From the NCBI GenBank assembly GCA_023376005.1, contig CM042181.1, positions 419,313 through 483,312 of the forward strand: 64,000 nucleotides of DNA. The letters run 5' to 3'. Positions 1-10,642 of the stretch are shown one piece after another. The position numbers were made by a program, and so were the translations under genes. This stretch comes from Doryteuthis pealeii (lineage: Eukaryota > Mollusca > Cephalopoda > Myopsida > Loliginidae). The stretch's first letter is position 1; each line of letters starts with the position of its first letter. The notes beneath the pieces are model-generated. The model saw nothing but the letters and a program-made list of their open reading frames with translations. It made no database searches and had not been told where the DNA came from.

Positions 1-27
1 GTGACCCCTAAAGTAGGGGGAAAAGTT

Positions 28-672
28 GGTAATTTTCACCTTTAGTTGTTAAAATTCCTAGCATAAAATTGTGTGTGCGCATTATCTTAAATGAACTTAA
101 TTGTTTTTAGGAACACATTTTATGATATTTTTGTGTTAAAACATGCAGTTGTATTGTTTTCGAAATAGTTTCTAAGATTTGATTTATTTTGTACGGACAC
201 ATTCAAAATGGCTACCGTCTTGTTTCAAAGTGAAAGTCAATTGATTATATTCCTAGCATAAAATTATCTTAAATGAACTTAATTGTTATTAAGAACACAT
301 CTTATGATATTTTTGTGCTAAAGCATGCAGTTGTATTGTTTTCGAAAAAGTTTCTAAGATTTGTTTATTTCGCACGGATACATTCAAAATGTCTACCGTC
401 TTGTTTCAAAGTGACAGTTGGCTAAATTCCTAGCATAAAATTGTACGTGCGCATCATCTGAAATGAACTTAATTGTTATTAAGAACACATTTAATGATAT
501 GTTTATGTTAAAGCATGCAGTTGTATTGGTTTCGAAAAAGTTTCTAAGATTTGTTTATTTCGCACGGAGACTTTCAAAATAGCAACCGGCTTAGTTCAAA
601 GTGAAAGTCAAGGGAGGTTACTCTAATTGCCTTATTTGCTATGAATTTTAACAACTAAAGGTGAAAATTACC
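28..672. mobile_element. MITE-like element with 30-bp terminal inverted repeats and internal tandem copies
   Basis: Positions 28-57 and 643-672 are perfect 30-bp inverted repeats. Between them, about three tandem copies of a ~180-195 bp unit start near 53, 249 and 425, each beginning ATTCCTAGCATAAAATT. No coding capacity is seen. A diverged single end recurs at 23490-23530. This fits a non-autonomous DNA transposon; the superfamily is not determined because no clear target-site duplication is visible. Confidence 0.75.
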
Positions 673-744
673 GAAAGTTCATTATGGTTTGAATAAAAAA
701 GAATGACTATAGGATTGATGTGTATGAAGCACTAAAGAAATTAT

Positions 745-991
<247 letters not shown>

Positions 992-1237
992 TATTATTTA
1001 TGTATTTCTTCATTTATTCTACATACAATTCTGTCCCGTATCATCTCACAAAATTTACTGCCTTCCGATAAATATTTTAGATCTGCAACAAAGATGGCGA
1101 CACACTCATCTGTTTTTCTGACATGCGCATAAAAATTGTAGAACTGAACAACCTCATACATTTTTGGTTTGAAATGGTTTTTCGATACTTTGATGATCTC
1201 AGAATAGCTTTTGTCTGTCTGTCTATTTGACGCTAAT

Positions 1238-1333
1238 AATTCTTGGTTGGTTGGTTGGTTGGTTGGATGGATGTTATGTTTTAATGGCATATCAACCCTT
1301 ATTGGCCATCTAAAGCCAGTTACGGTCATTCTG

Positions 1334-1375
<42 letters not shown>
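1238..1375. repeat. (TTGG)n, SINE B-like tail and (AT)n
   Basis: A TTGG run is followed by a sequence resembling the reverse complement of the SINE B 3' end (GGCATATCAACCCTTATTGG), then an AT dinucleotide run at 1337-1374. Confidence 0.6.
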
Positions 1376-1377
<2 letters not shown>

Positions 1378-2006
1378 GTAAAATAAGGAATGAAAGAACA
1401 AAACTCAGACAGAAATGTGTAGTATATTTCGGTGGAGTTTTAAACTCAGCTTCTTCTGTATTTATTGAATTATTAGGATCATACAAGTGTTTTATAGAAG
1501 GGGTAAGTGGGTAAGTTTTGTGGTGAGGGAAGAATTTGATTGGTTATAGGGAAATCTTTGGGGAAGATAAGAAGGGAAACAGATGGGAAGGGAGTTGAGG
1601 GAGGGAGGTAGAAAAATGAATGGTGAGAACTACCTGATAGGGGAGGGGAGTATCCATTTCTTGGAGAGAGATTTGACTAAAGGGAGTAGCTAATGGGAGT
1701 GATAAAAAGGGGGGGGGGTGCTTAGTATACACTAAGATTTCTTTTCAGAGTAGGTAGATGAATGCAAGGTCTATTTTTTTTACATAGGGAGTTAAATGGG
1801 GCATCCCATGAGGATTCAACTCATGATTCAATAATCATGGATCTGCGGGACTAACTTTAAAAAATCGCCCTCTACCTAGGCGACGCCGAGTAGCTGCTGC
1901 TAATTTCTAAATAAAGAGAAATTACGAAAAACGATCTACATGTATTTAACATTAACATCTTTTTTTTAATCTCGCGTCGTCTTATTCACATATTTACATC
2001 TATATT
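1376..2006. other. Non-coding stretch, no recognised feature
   Basis: Purine-rich, AT-rich DNA with a short G run near 1710. No gene, splice-compatible exon or clear repeat family is seen. Confidence 0.5.
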
Positions 2007-2205
2007 TACCAACCCTGACACACAAGCAGAATGAGACAAGGTCAATTTCTTAAGTGGAGTTTAACATATTTGAATTCAAAGTTTTCCTTCTCCTAGACTG
2101 GTTGTCATATCAAGGTTAAAGAGGTCTGTCTGACCTACTATTCACCCATATATGCAGGTATTAGTGCTATGTGAAATGCAAACATCTTGTCCAGGATTTA
2201 TCATG
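2007..2205 (-). mobile_element. SINE family A, reverse orientation
   Basis: Reverse complement of the family A body: CTTAAGTGGAGTTTAAC, TCTCCTAGACTGGTT, and a degraded promoter end near 2200. Confidence 0.65.
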
Positions 2206-2333
2206 CCATGCATTTCCATATTATTCATTGCTTTTGGGAGGTCCTCTGCACAGCATCCAGTATCTGCACAGTGCTGGTCAATGTAGGCCTTTGCTGGACA
2301 GCCCACACTGGTGTGTCCTTCTGTTTGCGTCAC
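2195..2333 (-). pseudogene. Non-LTR retrotransposon C-terminal relic
   Basis: On the minus strand the frame reads GHTSVGCPAKAYIDQ, then DTGC and EDLPKAM. This resembles the C-terminal tail after the reverse transcriptase in many animal non-LTR elements (GH-x-GRP-x-YIDQ, then EDL-x-x-AM). Only about 45 residues remain. Confidence 0.5.
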
Positions 2334-2369
2334 ATGATGTGATTGTGAAGAATGCTTATTTATTTATTC

Positions 2370-2972
2370 CCGCCCTGTCGGCTGGGGCATTAGAATGCTC
2401 CGACTGCACCTCTGTAGAGGGGTAAGACTCCCCCAATGGGGCCACCTGTTGACCGTGTGTGGCGATCCGTGATGCTTAAGGATAGAACCCAGGTGGATGA
2501 GTAGTTCATGACATGCAATACTCCACTTTGGCCTTATCTTGGTCTGGACGGGCGGTCGGAGAGGCCCCCTCCGATCAATCGGCTGGTCACGTCAAGCCCT
2601 AGCACCTATACGATTTTCCCAACCCTATTGCCCTTATGGCAAGCCCCAACCCCTTTTTATCATATGGGTGCTAGAAGGCGGTGACTGAGGGTCTACATCT
2701 CCTGAGAATGACGTTAAACTCTATCTGATGGTGAGGTTCCAGTTTTGGATGTTTGGGGAATGTGGAGCACCCCTTCATCACCATTGCTCCCTGGTCCACT
2801 CTGACCCGGAGTGGTAGTACCTGTTAGGGTCCCATCTATGGGTTAAATAGACAAATGTATTTATAAAAAAATTGTATTATCCATTAGGAATTGATTTATT
2901 TCAAAACTTTATCGGCATTAAATGACCCACTGAGGTTGATATGTCGTAAAACAAAACAAACCAAACCAAACC
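2370..2972 (+). mobile_element. SINE-like family B, near full length
   Basis: A ~590 bp dispersed element that starts CCTGTCGGCTGGGGC and ends GATATGCCGTAAAAC plus an (AAACC)n tail. Near-identical copies are at 22518-23097, 39510-40100 and 45305-45900, with reverse copies elsewhere. No protein is encoded. I see no clear tRNA-type promoter, so it may be a SINE with another head or the tail of a larger element. Confidence 0.75.
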
Positions 2973-3124
2973 TGTTAGGCTCCCATCTATGGGTTAAATA
3001 GAAAAACATGAGTTCATTAAAAAATTGAGTATCTGTTAAGAATGAATTTATTTCACAATTTTGTCGGCATTAAATGGCCCACTGAAGTTGATATGCCGTA
3101 AACCAAACCAAACCAAACCAAACA
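2973..3124 (+). mobile_element. SINE-like family B, tail-only second copy
   Basis: Directly after the previous tail, the last ~150 bp of the element recur (CCCATCTATGGGTTAAATAG to the AACCAAACC tail), giving a partial dimer. Confidence 0.7.
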
Positions 3125-3514
3125 TTTCCTAAATAACATCAGGGCTTATTTTCGGGTGAAGTATAATTCTTCATATAACGAAAAACGAGATTACGAAATA
3201 GGATATTATTAAATTTCTAAAATAACAGAAATCACGAAAAACGATCTTCGTGTATTTAACATTAACATCTTTTTTTTCAATTTAAAATCTTGCGTCGTCT
3301 TGTTCATTGATGAAGACAAGTGTTTGCCTCACATGATGTGGTTGTAAAGAATGCTTAATTTCTTTCCTCTGTCTGCCGCACTCAGCTCGCTTGTTCTCAG
3401 GGGAGGGCTTATTTTAAAATCATCGTGAAATATTACGCTAGAATTTTTTTTTTACAAGAAGTTTTTATTTTGTTTGATAATACAAACTGAAAACTGTAGT
3501 AATGGTTATTCTTA

Positions 3515-4159
3515 CATTTAATATAACAATAGAGATTCGCTTCCGGTTTTTGTCTGTAACGAAAACTACGCCACTACTTATGTCACACTACCTAGAACCG
3601 TCATAACAGAATAAATACAATCCAAATTTGAGCATGCAATGTTAGACAGTCCTTACTGGGTTTTTTAAACAAGTTTTAATAAATACATACCTGGTATTAT
3701 TTCTCTGAATGTTTGAGATGAGGCTTCAAGATTAGTATTATCTGTATTATTCGGACTATTGTCCGAGAAGGTTCCCTAGTCCGAAAAGGTTCCCGAGTCC
3801 GACAAGAAATACCTGAAGAAAGCCGGAGGATATATCGGCCGAAACGTTGTACAAATAACAATGAAGATGGGGACAATAGTCCGAATAACACAGATAATAC
3901 ATACCTGGTATTATCTATATATATATAGTTTGTTTTATTTTAATATATATTTAAAGTTATCAGAACTAAGTTTCCATTTCAATTTTTTAAAAGTTTTTAC
4001 TCCTTTGATAAATTTATTTTATTTTTTACTCCTTTAATAAATTTGATGATTTTACTTTACTTATGATACAAACTCTCTGATATTAAATTTTCAGCTCCCA
4101 TCTCCTCAGGCAATATTTATTTTACGTCGCCCAGAGGACGTTTTTTATTATTTTGCTAG
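3515..4159 (+). mobile_element. Helitron-like family H3 with nested foldback insert
   Basis: The left end resembles the other H3 5' ends (AGATTCGCTTCCGG, then TGTCTGTAACGAAAACTACG). The right end is a GC-rich imperfect hairpin (CGTCGCCCAGAGGACG) about 17 bp before CTAG at 4156-4159, followed by T. The interior from ~3700 to 3905 is a family T foldback insertion. No Rep/helicase is encoded, so it is non-autonomous. Confidence 0.6.
3695..3905. mobile_element. Family T foldback element
   Basis: A left arm (TCTCTGAATGTTTGAGATG, CGGACTATTGTCC) faces a right arm carrying GAAATACCTGAAGAA, CGGCCGAAACGTTGTAC and GGACAATAGTCCG. Related copies are at 4375-4760, 8446-8690, 28081-28310, 43170-43330, 43475-43700 and 63570-63720. 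Confidence 0.65.
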
Positions 4160-4374
4160 TTTAATATAATTCAGGAAACGAAAATCAAACATTTTCTTCG
4201 AAACTTAACTGATATATTTTTTCTTTAAATAAATGAATTTTGATTCGATTTTTTTACCGCGTTTCCCCGAAAATAAGACCTACCTACAAAATAAGGATGA
4301 TTTTAATATAATCGCTCCCCTTAAAATAAGCTCTACTTGAGGAATAACATTCCTGGGGATGATGATATGATTAT

Positions 4375-4760
4375 TTTAAAGTATTATTTGTATTATTCAG
4401 ACTATTGTCCACATCTTTATTGTTATCTGTACAACATTTCGCCCGATATGCCCCCCGGCCTTCTTCAGGTATTTCTTGTCGAACTCGGGAACCTTCTTGG
4501 ACTCGAGAACCTTCTTTTCGGACTCGGGAACCTTCTTGTCCTAATCGGAAACCTTTTTGTCGTAATAAAGGGTTGGGTTCAAAGTTCCGTGTTGGCTCCC
4601 GATTACGGCAAGAAGGTTTCCGAATCTGAAAAGAAGGTTCCCGAGTCCGACAAGAAATACCTGATGAAGGCCTGAAGGGCAAATTGGGCGAAACATGTAT
4701 AGATAACCATGAAGATGAGGACAATAGTCCGAATAATCCAAATAATTCTAATTATCAAGC
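4375..4760. mobile_element. Family T foldback element, largest inverted copy
   Basis: The left arm at ~4375-4545 and the right arm at ~4600-4745 are inverted copies, each ending in CGGACTATTGTCC or its complement. The centre holds repeated ~12-18 bp units of CCGAGTCCGACAAGAA type. Facing open frames on both strands follow from the palindrome and are not genes. Confidence 0.65.
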
Positions 4761-5386
4761 CTCATCTAAAAAATTCAGAGAAATATGATCATTTTTATTG
4801 AAGTGTTGTTGAGTTTTTGAATAAAAGAACATGTTAATCGTAAATAAATATAGTTCGTTGTTCGTAATTTCTGTTTATTCAGAAACTTCGTAATTTTCTA
4901 CCTCATAATTTTGTTTTTTGATATATGAAGAATAGAAAATCTCCCGAAAATAAGCCCTAGTTTTATAATCTAATTTAATTTCTCTGTTGGTGCAACTTGA
5001 CCCCCCCAGTCCCCTCCCCGAAAGTCTAAATATAGCTCTGACCTGTACCCCCTTATTTGATTTTTTTTGGCTCGCCCAATTTTCTTTTTCTTTTTAAGTA
5101 AATACAATCTATAAAAGTTAACCTTTTTGTCATTGCAAAGCAGATCCAGGGGAAGTACTATTTTTTTTAAGTTAATTTTTATGGCAGAGTAGCTAGCTAT
5201 TTTAAATACAGTTTATGTCACGGTAATATATTATTTTAACTCTGCGTAAATTTTTTTTATATATATAAGTAATATATTCTTTGATATATCGTTTTTAAAA
5301 CGTGAGAGAATTTTTAACTTCAATACAGCGCCCCCTACTGGAAACGAAAAAAGTTTTGAATTCTTAAACCGACCTAAAAAAGAAAC

Positions 5387-5396
5387 ATGGCTGAAG
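5387..5396 (+). CDS. FEM1-like: FEM1-like copy 1, micro-exon 1 (Met-Ala-Glu + 1 nt)
   Basis: ATG GCT GAA G is followed at 5397 by GTAATT, a usable GT donor. The same ten coding bases followed by GTAAGT occur at 32103, 50192 and 50873. Joined in phase 1 to the acceptor at 10643 it reads M-A-E-A-R-Q and continues in frame into the FEM1-like main exon. The same junction also works with the acceptor at 16275. The assignment rests on phase, recurrence and order; no transcript data are available. The intron to 10643 would be 5.2 kb. Upstream sequence at 5020-5386 is AT-rich and resembles the other promoters only weakly. Confidence 0.65.
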
Positions 5397-5639
5397 GTAA
5401 TTTTTTTGTTAAATTTATTTTAGTACGAGTAATTTCTTTCGCTTTATACTTTAAAAAAAATTAATTTTTTTTTTTATTTTCTTAGATTTTTATTTTTATT
5501 TGTTTTAAACTTTTTAAGAAAAAGTGCTCTATAAATAAATGCTATTAATTTGGAGGTTTTAATACTGAATGAACAAATCGGTATTAAAATGTTTTTTTTT
5601 TCCTAAAGTGCTCTATTGCTGGACAGTAGAGCAGGAAAC

Positions 5640-6400
5640 TAGAATAGATTTTCCCCTCATGCTTGTTCGGAGTGGCGGTCAAACTTTAAGTACCGAACAT
5701 GTATACTGAAAAGTGGTGTTACCTGAAGGAAAAATTGTTATATCGTAAAATGTACTTAATACAGAAGCATAATGTAGATATAATATAAAGATTTAAATAA
5801 TTTAATTTAAATTGCATATCACGTAATTTGTTTTCTATTAAATTTAAATTATCAATTCATTTTATAATTAAATGTATACAGTTCAGTGTGGCATATGGAA
5901 ATCTAATCGATTACAATGGAGTTATCAGAATAATTATGACTTTTTATTTTTTATTGTTTAAAAGAATCATAATGGCTACAATTTTAAGAAACCAGTTATA
6001 CCAGGTACTCGATTGGTTAACTTATTTTAGGAGTGACCCTTGCTCCCACCTGAGGTACCAGGTACTTTTTTTTTAATATCACAATTATTTTTTTCATTAA
6101 GGGAGTCCTCTTTTTAGTGATACATATCCAGTACCTAAACAGGTCAGTCTCGAGTAAAATGTTATGTATTTGGAATAAGTTTCAAGATGAAACCTAATCA
6201 AGTCTTCCCGATAGCACGGATCGATCTGTCTCTCTGGGTGTGTGTGTAAGTGCTCAAAACGGGGTCCAGTGTCTGTATAAATCTTAATAACTCACATTGT
6301 ACACATGATCGGATTATTTAGTAAAAACCATTTGAAGTATCAACATTTATAATTTTATTTTCATGTACGTTTTCATTATTTGATTTCAACAAGACTGCCT
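5640..6400. other. Intronic AT-rich DNA
   Basis: Lies in the presumed first intron of copy 1. AT-rich with short T runs. No gene, hairpin or recognised repeat family is seen. Confidence 0.4.
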
Positions 6401-6434
6401 GGCGTCTTTGTTACATTTTAAATCTGTTGCAAGA

Positions 6435-6790
6435 CTTATATATATATATATATATAATGGAGGCGCGTGGGAAATGGGCTTCTCGACCCGAGTTCAAATC
6501 GTAGGCAACGATGTTTGCATTTCAGATAACGCTAATACCCTTGGGAAAGGTATGAATCTGTATTCTCCTCCCAGCTATGGGTTAAATAGTAGGGCAGACT
6601 GGGCTCTTTAACCTTTTAACCAGTCTAGGAGAGGGATAACTCTGAATTCAAAATTCCTGAGGTCGGTCGTTGATTGCGTTCGTGACATTCCTTGTGCACC
6701 GATTCTTTCCTATCGACTGTGCCAAAAAGTGTGGAATGGTCCAACACAAGCCTTCACCACTAAAAACAAAGCACTGTTGTTCACTGAATG
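6435..6790 (+). mobile_element. SINE family A, long variant
   Basis: The tRNA-like head keeps the B-box-like GAGTTCAAATCG. The body (AATACCCTTGGGAAAGGTATG, GGGTTAAATAGTAGGGCAGA) is followed by a different 3' section, GGTCGGTCGTTGATTG to CCTTCACCACTA. That section is shared with 53080-53340, so this is a distinct subfamily. Confidence 0.65.
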
Positions 6791-7268
6791 AACACTCATG
6801 CGTCGAAAATCGACAAGAGTCCATTTTGTGTATTATATATTATGCACACACATATAAAGTACAGTCTGTGCTGTTTTGAAAATAATTGTCTTACAGGGTT
6901 TTGGCTTTTTTTTTTCTTTCCTAAAATTTGGAAAGTTAAATCTTACGTGGTGGTGGGGGCAATTTTCAATATACGTATGGTTAAATGACGTCTAATTCTG
7001 CCCCCCCCCGCCTTTTTTTACACCAGTAAGAAAAAATCCTTTACGATCCTACAATTATCTATTAACTACCCAAATTTATTAGAATTATTTTATTCCAGAA
7101 TTCATTCACATTAGTCAGTTGGCAATAGGAAGCAGTGTTTACACTTGCACCATTTTTTTCCTCTTAAGAAATCGCTAAGGATGCGTCTTTCATATCCCAG
7201 AATACTACCGGCATGCCCTTTTTTACTGTACTGTGTTTCCACTTCATTAACTCTCCATAACTTGCATA

Positions 7269-7631
7269 TCTATTAATAATAGATTCGCTTCCGGTTTTTG
7301 TCTATAACAAAAACTACGTCCCTGCTTACGTCACTATACCCGAAATCGTCATAACATAGAATAAATGCACTCAAAATTTGAGCATGCAGCATTAGACAGT
7401 CCTCATTGTTTTTTTTTAAAAAACAAGTTTTAATAGATACATCCCCAGTATCATATATTTATATATAGTTTGTTTTATTTTAATAGATATTCAAAGTTAA
7501 TAGAACTTAGTTTCGATTTCAAATTTGTTAATTTTTATTTTACTCCTTTAATAAATTTGATTTAACTTCCACCTCAAGCAATGTTTCAAAAATGTATTTT
7601 TACATCGCCCGGAGGGTCTTTATTTTGCTAG
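7269..7631 (+). mobile_element. Helitron-like family H3
   Basis: Starts TCTATTAATAATAGATTCGC, ends with a hairpin-like CGCCCGGAGGGTC followed about 10 bp later by CTAG at 7628-7631, then T. TC and CTRR ends, a subterminal hairpin, and no inverted repeats or duplication are the Helitron signature. No protein is encoded. Confidence 0.75.
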
Positions 7632-8390
7632 TAAATATAATATAAAGATATACATGGTTTCGAATTTTAAAGAAATCATATCAGTTTGTTTTAGTTTTCA
7701 CTCTCTTAAACAAGCGTTTATAAAAGTTGTTCATTGGGATTAGCTTAGTTTTCCCGTTTTTCTTTTTAATCTTGTTTGAAATTCAGTTTTCTACTCCAAG
7801 AAATTGTTTTTACTAGGTTAAATAATCCATTTAGTGTTTTCTGACACACCTTGTACGTATAGAATGAGTTTTGAAGTGAAATATCTTATTGGAATATTTT
7901 AAATGATTTCTTCAATCTTAGAATTAAATTAAATATGTGTATCAATTATGGACATAATAATGCATTTTTAATGTTTTTCTACTTGGGTTTTAGATTGTGT
8001 TATAGTCTTCAGATTATCAACTATAATCAGCTGACCAGCTATGAGTATTGGTTAAGCTATAAATATCGCCCGAATTCATTATCTCTTTGAGTTTTGTTAC
8101 TATTTATCCGGAGTAGACAATTTATTTGTCACAGCAAAATGATAGACAGAGGAAGAAGTTGCTAACTGAGTCGAAAGTGACAGGACCTACTGCAAAATTT
8201 AACATACGATGACCTAGCATACCAAACAGAAAATTTTGTGAATGTTTAAGTGTTTGTAGGAAAAACTTTCTTTGTGTCTGTGAACAGCAGCGAGATTGTA
8301 ATTAAAAGAAAACTAACAAAAAGCAGGTTAGTTATGTCTCTTTATCCCGTACCAGTTGAATACACTGACTGCACCACTTCAGATGTGTAA
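7632..8390. other. Intronic DNA, no recognised feature
   Basis: AT-rich single-copy-looking sequence. GACACACCTTGTACG at ~7850 resembles the unit repeated at 61475-61860. No open frame or exon is supported. Confidence 0.4.
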
Positions 8391-8394
8391 ATCC

Positions 8395-8778
8395 TCCTGT
8401 GGTAGTACGTGTTAGGGTCCAATCTATGGGTTAAATAAACGAAATGTCTCTCTGAATGTTTGAGATGAGTCTTTAGGATTAGTATTATCTGCGTTATTCG
8501 GACTATTGTCCTCATCTTCATTGTTATCTGTACAACGTTTCGGTTGATGTGCCCCTCGGCCTTCTTCAGGTATTTCTTGTCAGACAAAAATACCTGAAGG
8601 CCGGAGGCACATCGGCCAAAACATTGTACAGATAACAATGAAGATGAGGACAATAGTCCGAATAACGCAGATGATACTAAAAATGTGTTTATAAAAAAAA
8701 ATTGAGTATCCATTAAAAATGGATTTATTTAAAAACTTTATCCGCATTAAATGACCCACTGAGGTTTATATGCAGTAA
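8395..8778 (+). mobile_element. SINE-like family B tail split by a family T foldback
   Basis: Family B sequence runs to about 8445, is interrupted by a family T inverted pair (8446-8690), and resumes to GACCCACTGAGGTTTATATG. The T element therefore inserted after the B copy. Confidence 0.65.
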
Positions 8779-9056
8779 GGAAGCGCGTGGTGTAATGGTT
8801 AAAGTGATGGAAATGGACTCGTCGCCCGAGTTCAAATCCTGGACGTGGTAATTGCATTTCACTTAGCGCTAATACCCTTGGGAAAGGTATGAATCCTACT
8901 CTCCCTCCAGCTATGGGTAAATAGTAAGGCCGTCTGGGCTCTTTAAACTTAGTTAGGCAACCGGTCTAGGAGATGGAAAACTCTGAATTCAAACCTGTTA
9001 AACTCCACTTAAGAAATGTACCTTGTGTCGCATCCTGCTCGTGCGGAGGGGTTGGG
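8779..9056 (+). mobile_element. SINE family A, best-preserved copy
   Basis: tRNA-derived head: an A-box-like GTGGTGTAATGGTTAAAG at ~8788 and a B-box-like GAGTTCAAATCCTGG at ~8828 are correctly spaced for RNA polymerase III. The body continues through AATACCCTTGGGAAAGG and ACCGGTCTAGGAGA, ending CTCGTGCGGAGGGGTTGGG. This copy defines the family in the window. Confidence 0.8.
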
Positions 9057-9099
9057 ATATATTATATTATATAATATTTTTATATGCAGTAAAACAAAC

Positions 9100-9536
9100 C
9101 AATCCCACTCCACTTGTTGGTCGCGATCCATTATGGTGCTTAAGTGCGGAATCATATTGATTGAGCAGTCCATGACATGCAACACCCTACTTTAGCAAGA
9201 CGGGTGGTCTGATAGGCCCACTCCGATCAGTCGGTTGGTCGTGTTAAGAGGCAACATGTTCGTCCCGACCCTATTGCCCTTATGGCAAACCCCAACCCTC
9301 TTTACCCTATGGGTGCTAGAAGGCGGTGGGCGAGTGTCTTCATGTCCTGGGAATGACGTTGAACTCTATCTGAGGGAGAGGTTCCAGTTCTGGAGGTATG
9401 TGGAGCACCCTTGATCACCATTGCTCCCTGGTCCACTCTGACCCGGAGTGGTAGTACCTGCTGGGGTCCCATCAATGGATTAAACAGAAAAATGTATTAA
9501 TTAAAGTATCCATTAAGAATGAATTTAATTTAAAAA
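9100..9536 (+). mobile_element. SINE-like family B, partial
   Basis: Middle and 3' body of family B (GCAGTCCATGACATGCAAC, GACCCGGAGTGGTAGTACC) that stops inside the tail at TTGTCGACAT, where a retrotransposon fragment begins. Confidence 0.7.
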
Positions 9537-9890
9537 AAATTGTCGACATGCTGGATCCCAAGTTATATAGGAGTGAGGGGGCATGAAAGAGCAGACTCCG
9601 CAGCTAAATCGGCTCTAGATTTGTTCCCCGACAATATCAAGATACCATATTCTGGTTTGAAACCTAAAATTAATTCCTTCATACAAAATGGCAACACTGA
9701 AATAACGTCCGCAATAAACTCTTCCTAATCAAACCCACTTTGGGAGACTGGAGACCAACTTTAAGTAAGTCTAGAAAGGAACAAGTCATTGTGTCCCGAT
9801 TACGTATTGGTCATACAAGAATAACGCACTCCTATATACTCAAACAAGAACAACAACCACAATGTGAACATGTCACAGCTTTTATTTTAT
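9537..9890 (+). pseudogene. Non-LTR retrotransposon fragment with RNase H tail
   Basis: The first part reads CWIPSYIGVRGHERADSAAK, the C-terminal RNase H motif (WIPSH-x-G-x-x-GNE-x-AD) of I/Jockey-type elements. After a frame change near 9728 it continues PTLGDWRP, SRKEQVIVSRLRIGHTRITH and SYILK, the region just downstream in the same elements. A stop and frameshift show it is dead. The 5' domains are absent. Confidence 0.8.
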
Positions 9891-10009
9891 TTTTTATTTA
9901 TTTTATTCTTTGTATAGAAACATTTAAAAAAATAACCCAACTAGGTTAATGTGCCGTAAAAGAAGCGGACAAACAAAATGTCGTTTAACCACACCCTTCC
10001 ACTGCCGAA

Positions 10010-10612
10010 TCTTATTATAATGGAGATTGTGTGTTTGTCTGTCTGTAACCGAACTAAATCAATATTCAAGTCACAATTCCCTTAGTTATTGACGTCACAT
10101 TTACCATGAATTTATTTTTATTTAAACCTCAATTATTGATAAAATTGTTATACCTTATTAATACTGTTAACCATATCTACGTACTAATAGCATGTAATTG
10201 TATTTATATATACAACAAAATAGCGCTTTACATTGTGGACGGGAAGGCTAATTTGCATATTGATATTTAAAATTTGATTTTAATAAATATATGCTTAGTA
10301 TTATTGATTTTTAATTGTTTGGTTTTCTCTTAACGAATATGAGCAAAATCTCGGGGATAAATCTTAAAAGAAATCCATAAACAAGACGAAAGAACTGTAA
10401 TTTTATTAAATACTTCATCTAACTAGATAGATAAATTAGGAAAAATGAAAGACGGGGGTAAAAGAAAATGATGGAAGAGTTAAATCTAAAGCTGTTCTAT
10501 TTTTAGATTATACTCCCTCAGTTTATCATTTTCTAAAGTTTATTATTTGATACAATATTTTATTACATCAAAACCTAAATACTTGCACCCGAAGGGTGCA
10601 TATATTTGCTAG
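10010..10612 (+). mobile_element. Non-autonomous Helitron family H1
   Basis: Starts TCTTATTATAATGGAGATTG, ends with a subterminal hairpin (GCACCCGAAGGGTGC) and CTAG at 10609-10612 before T. There is no transposase. It lies in the presumed first intron of copy 1 and stops 30 bp before the main exon, so it supplies the sequence around the likely branch-point region. Confidence 0.85.
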
Positions 10613-10642
10613 TACTCCTAAAATAGTTTGCTTTTCTTGCAG

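Noticed and set aside
4337..4741. Several 66-117 codon frames on both strands
   Set aside because: They follow from the palindromic family T element; related copies are broken in other places.
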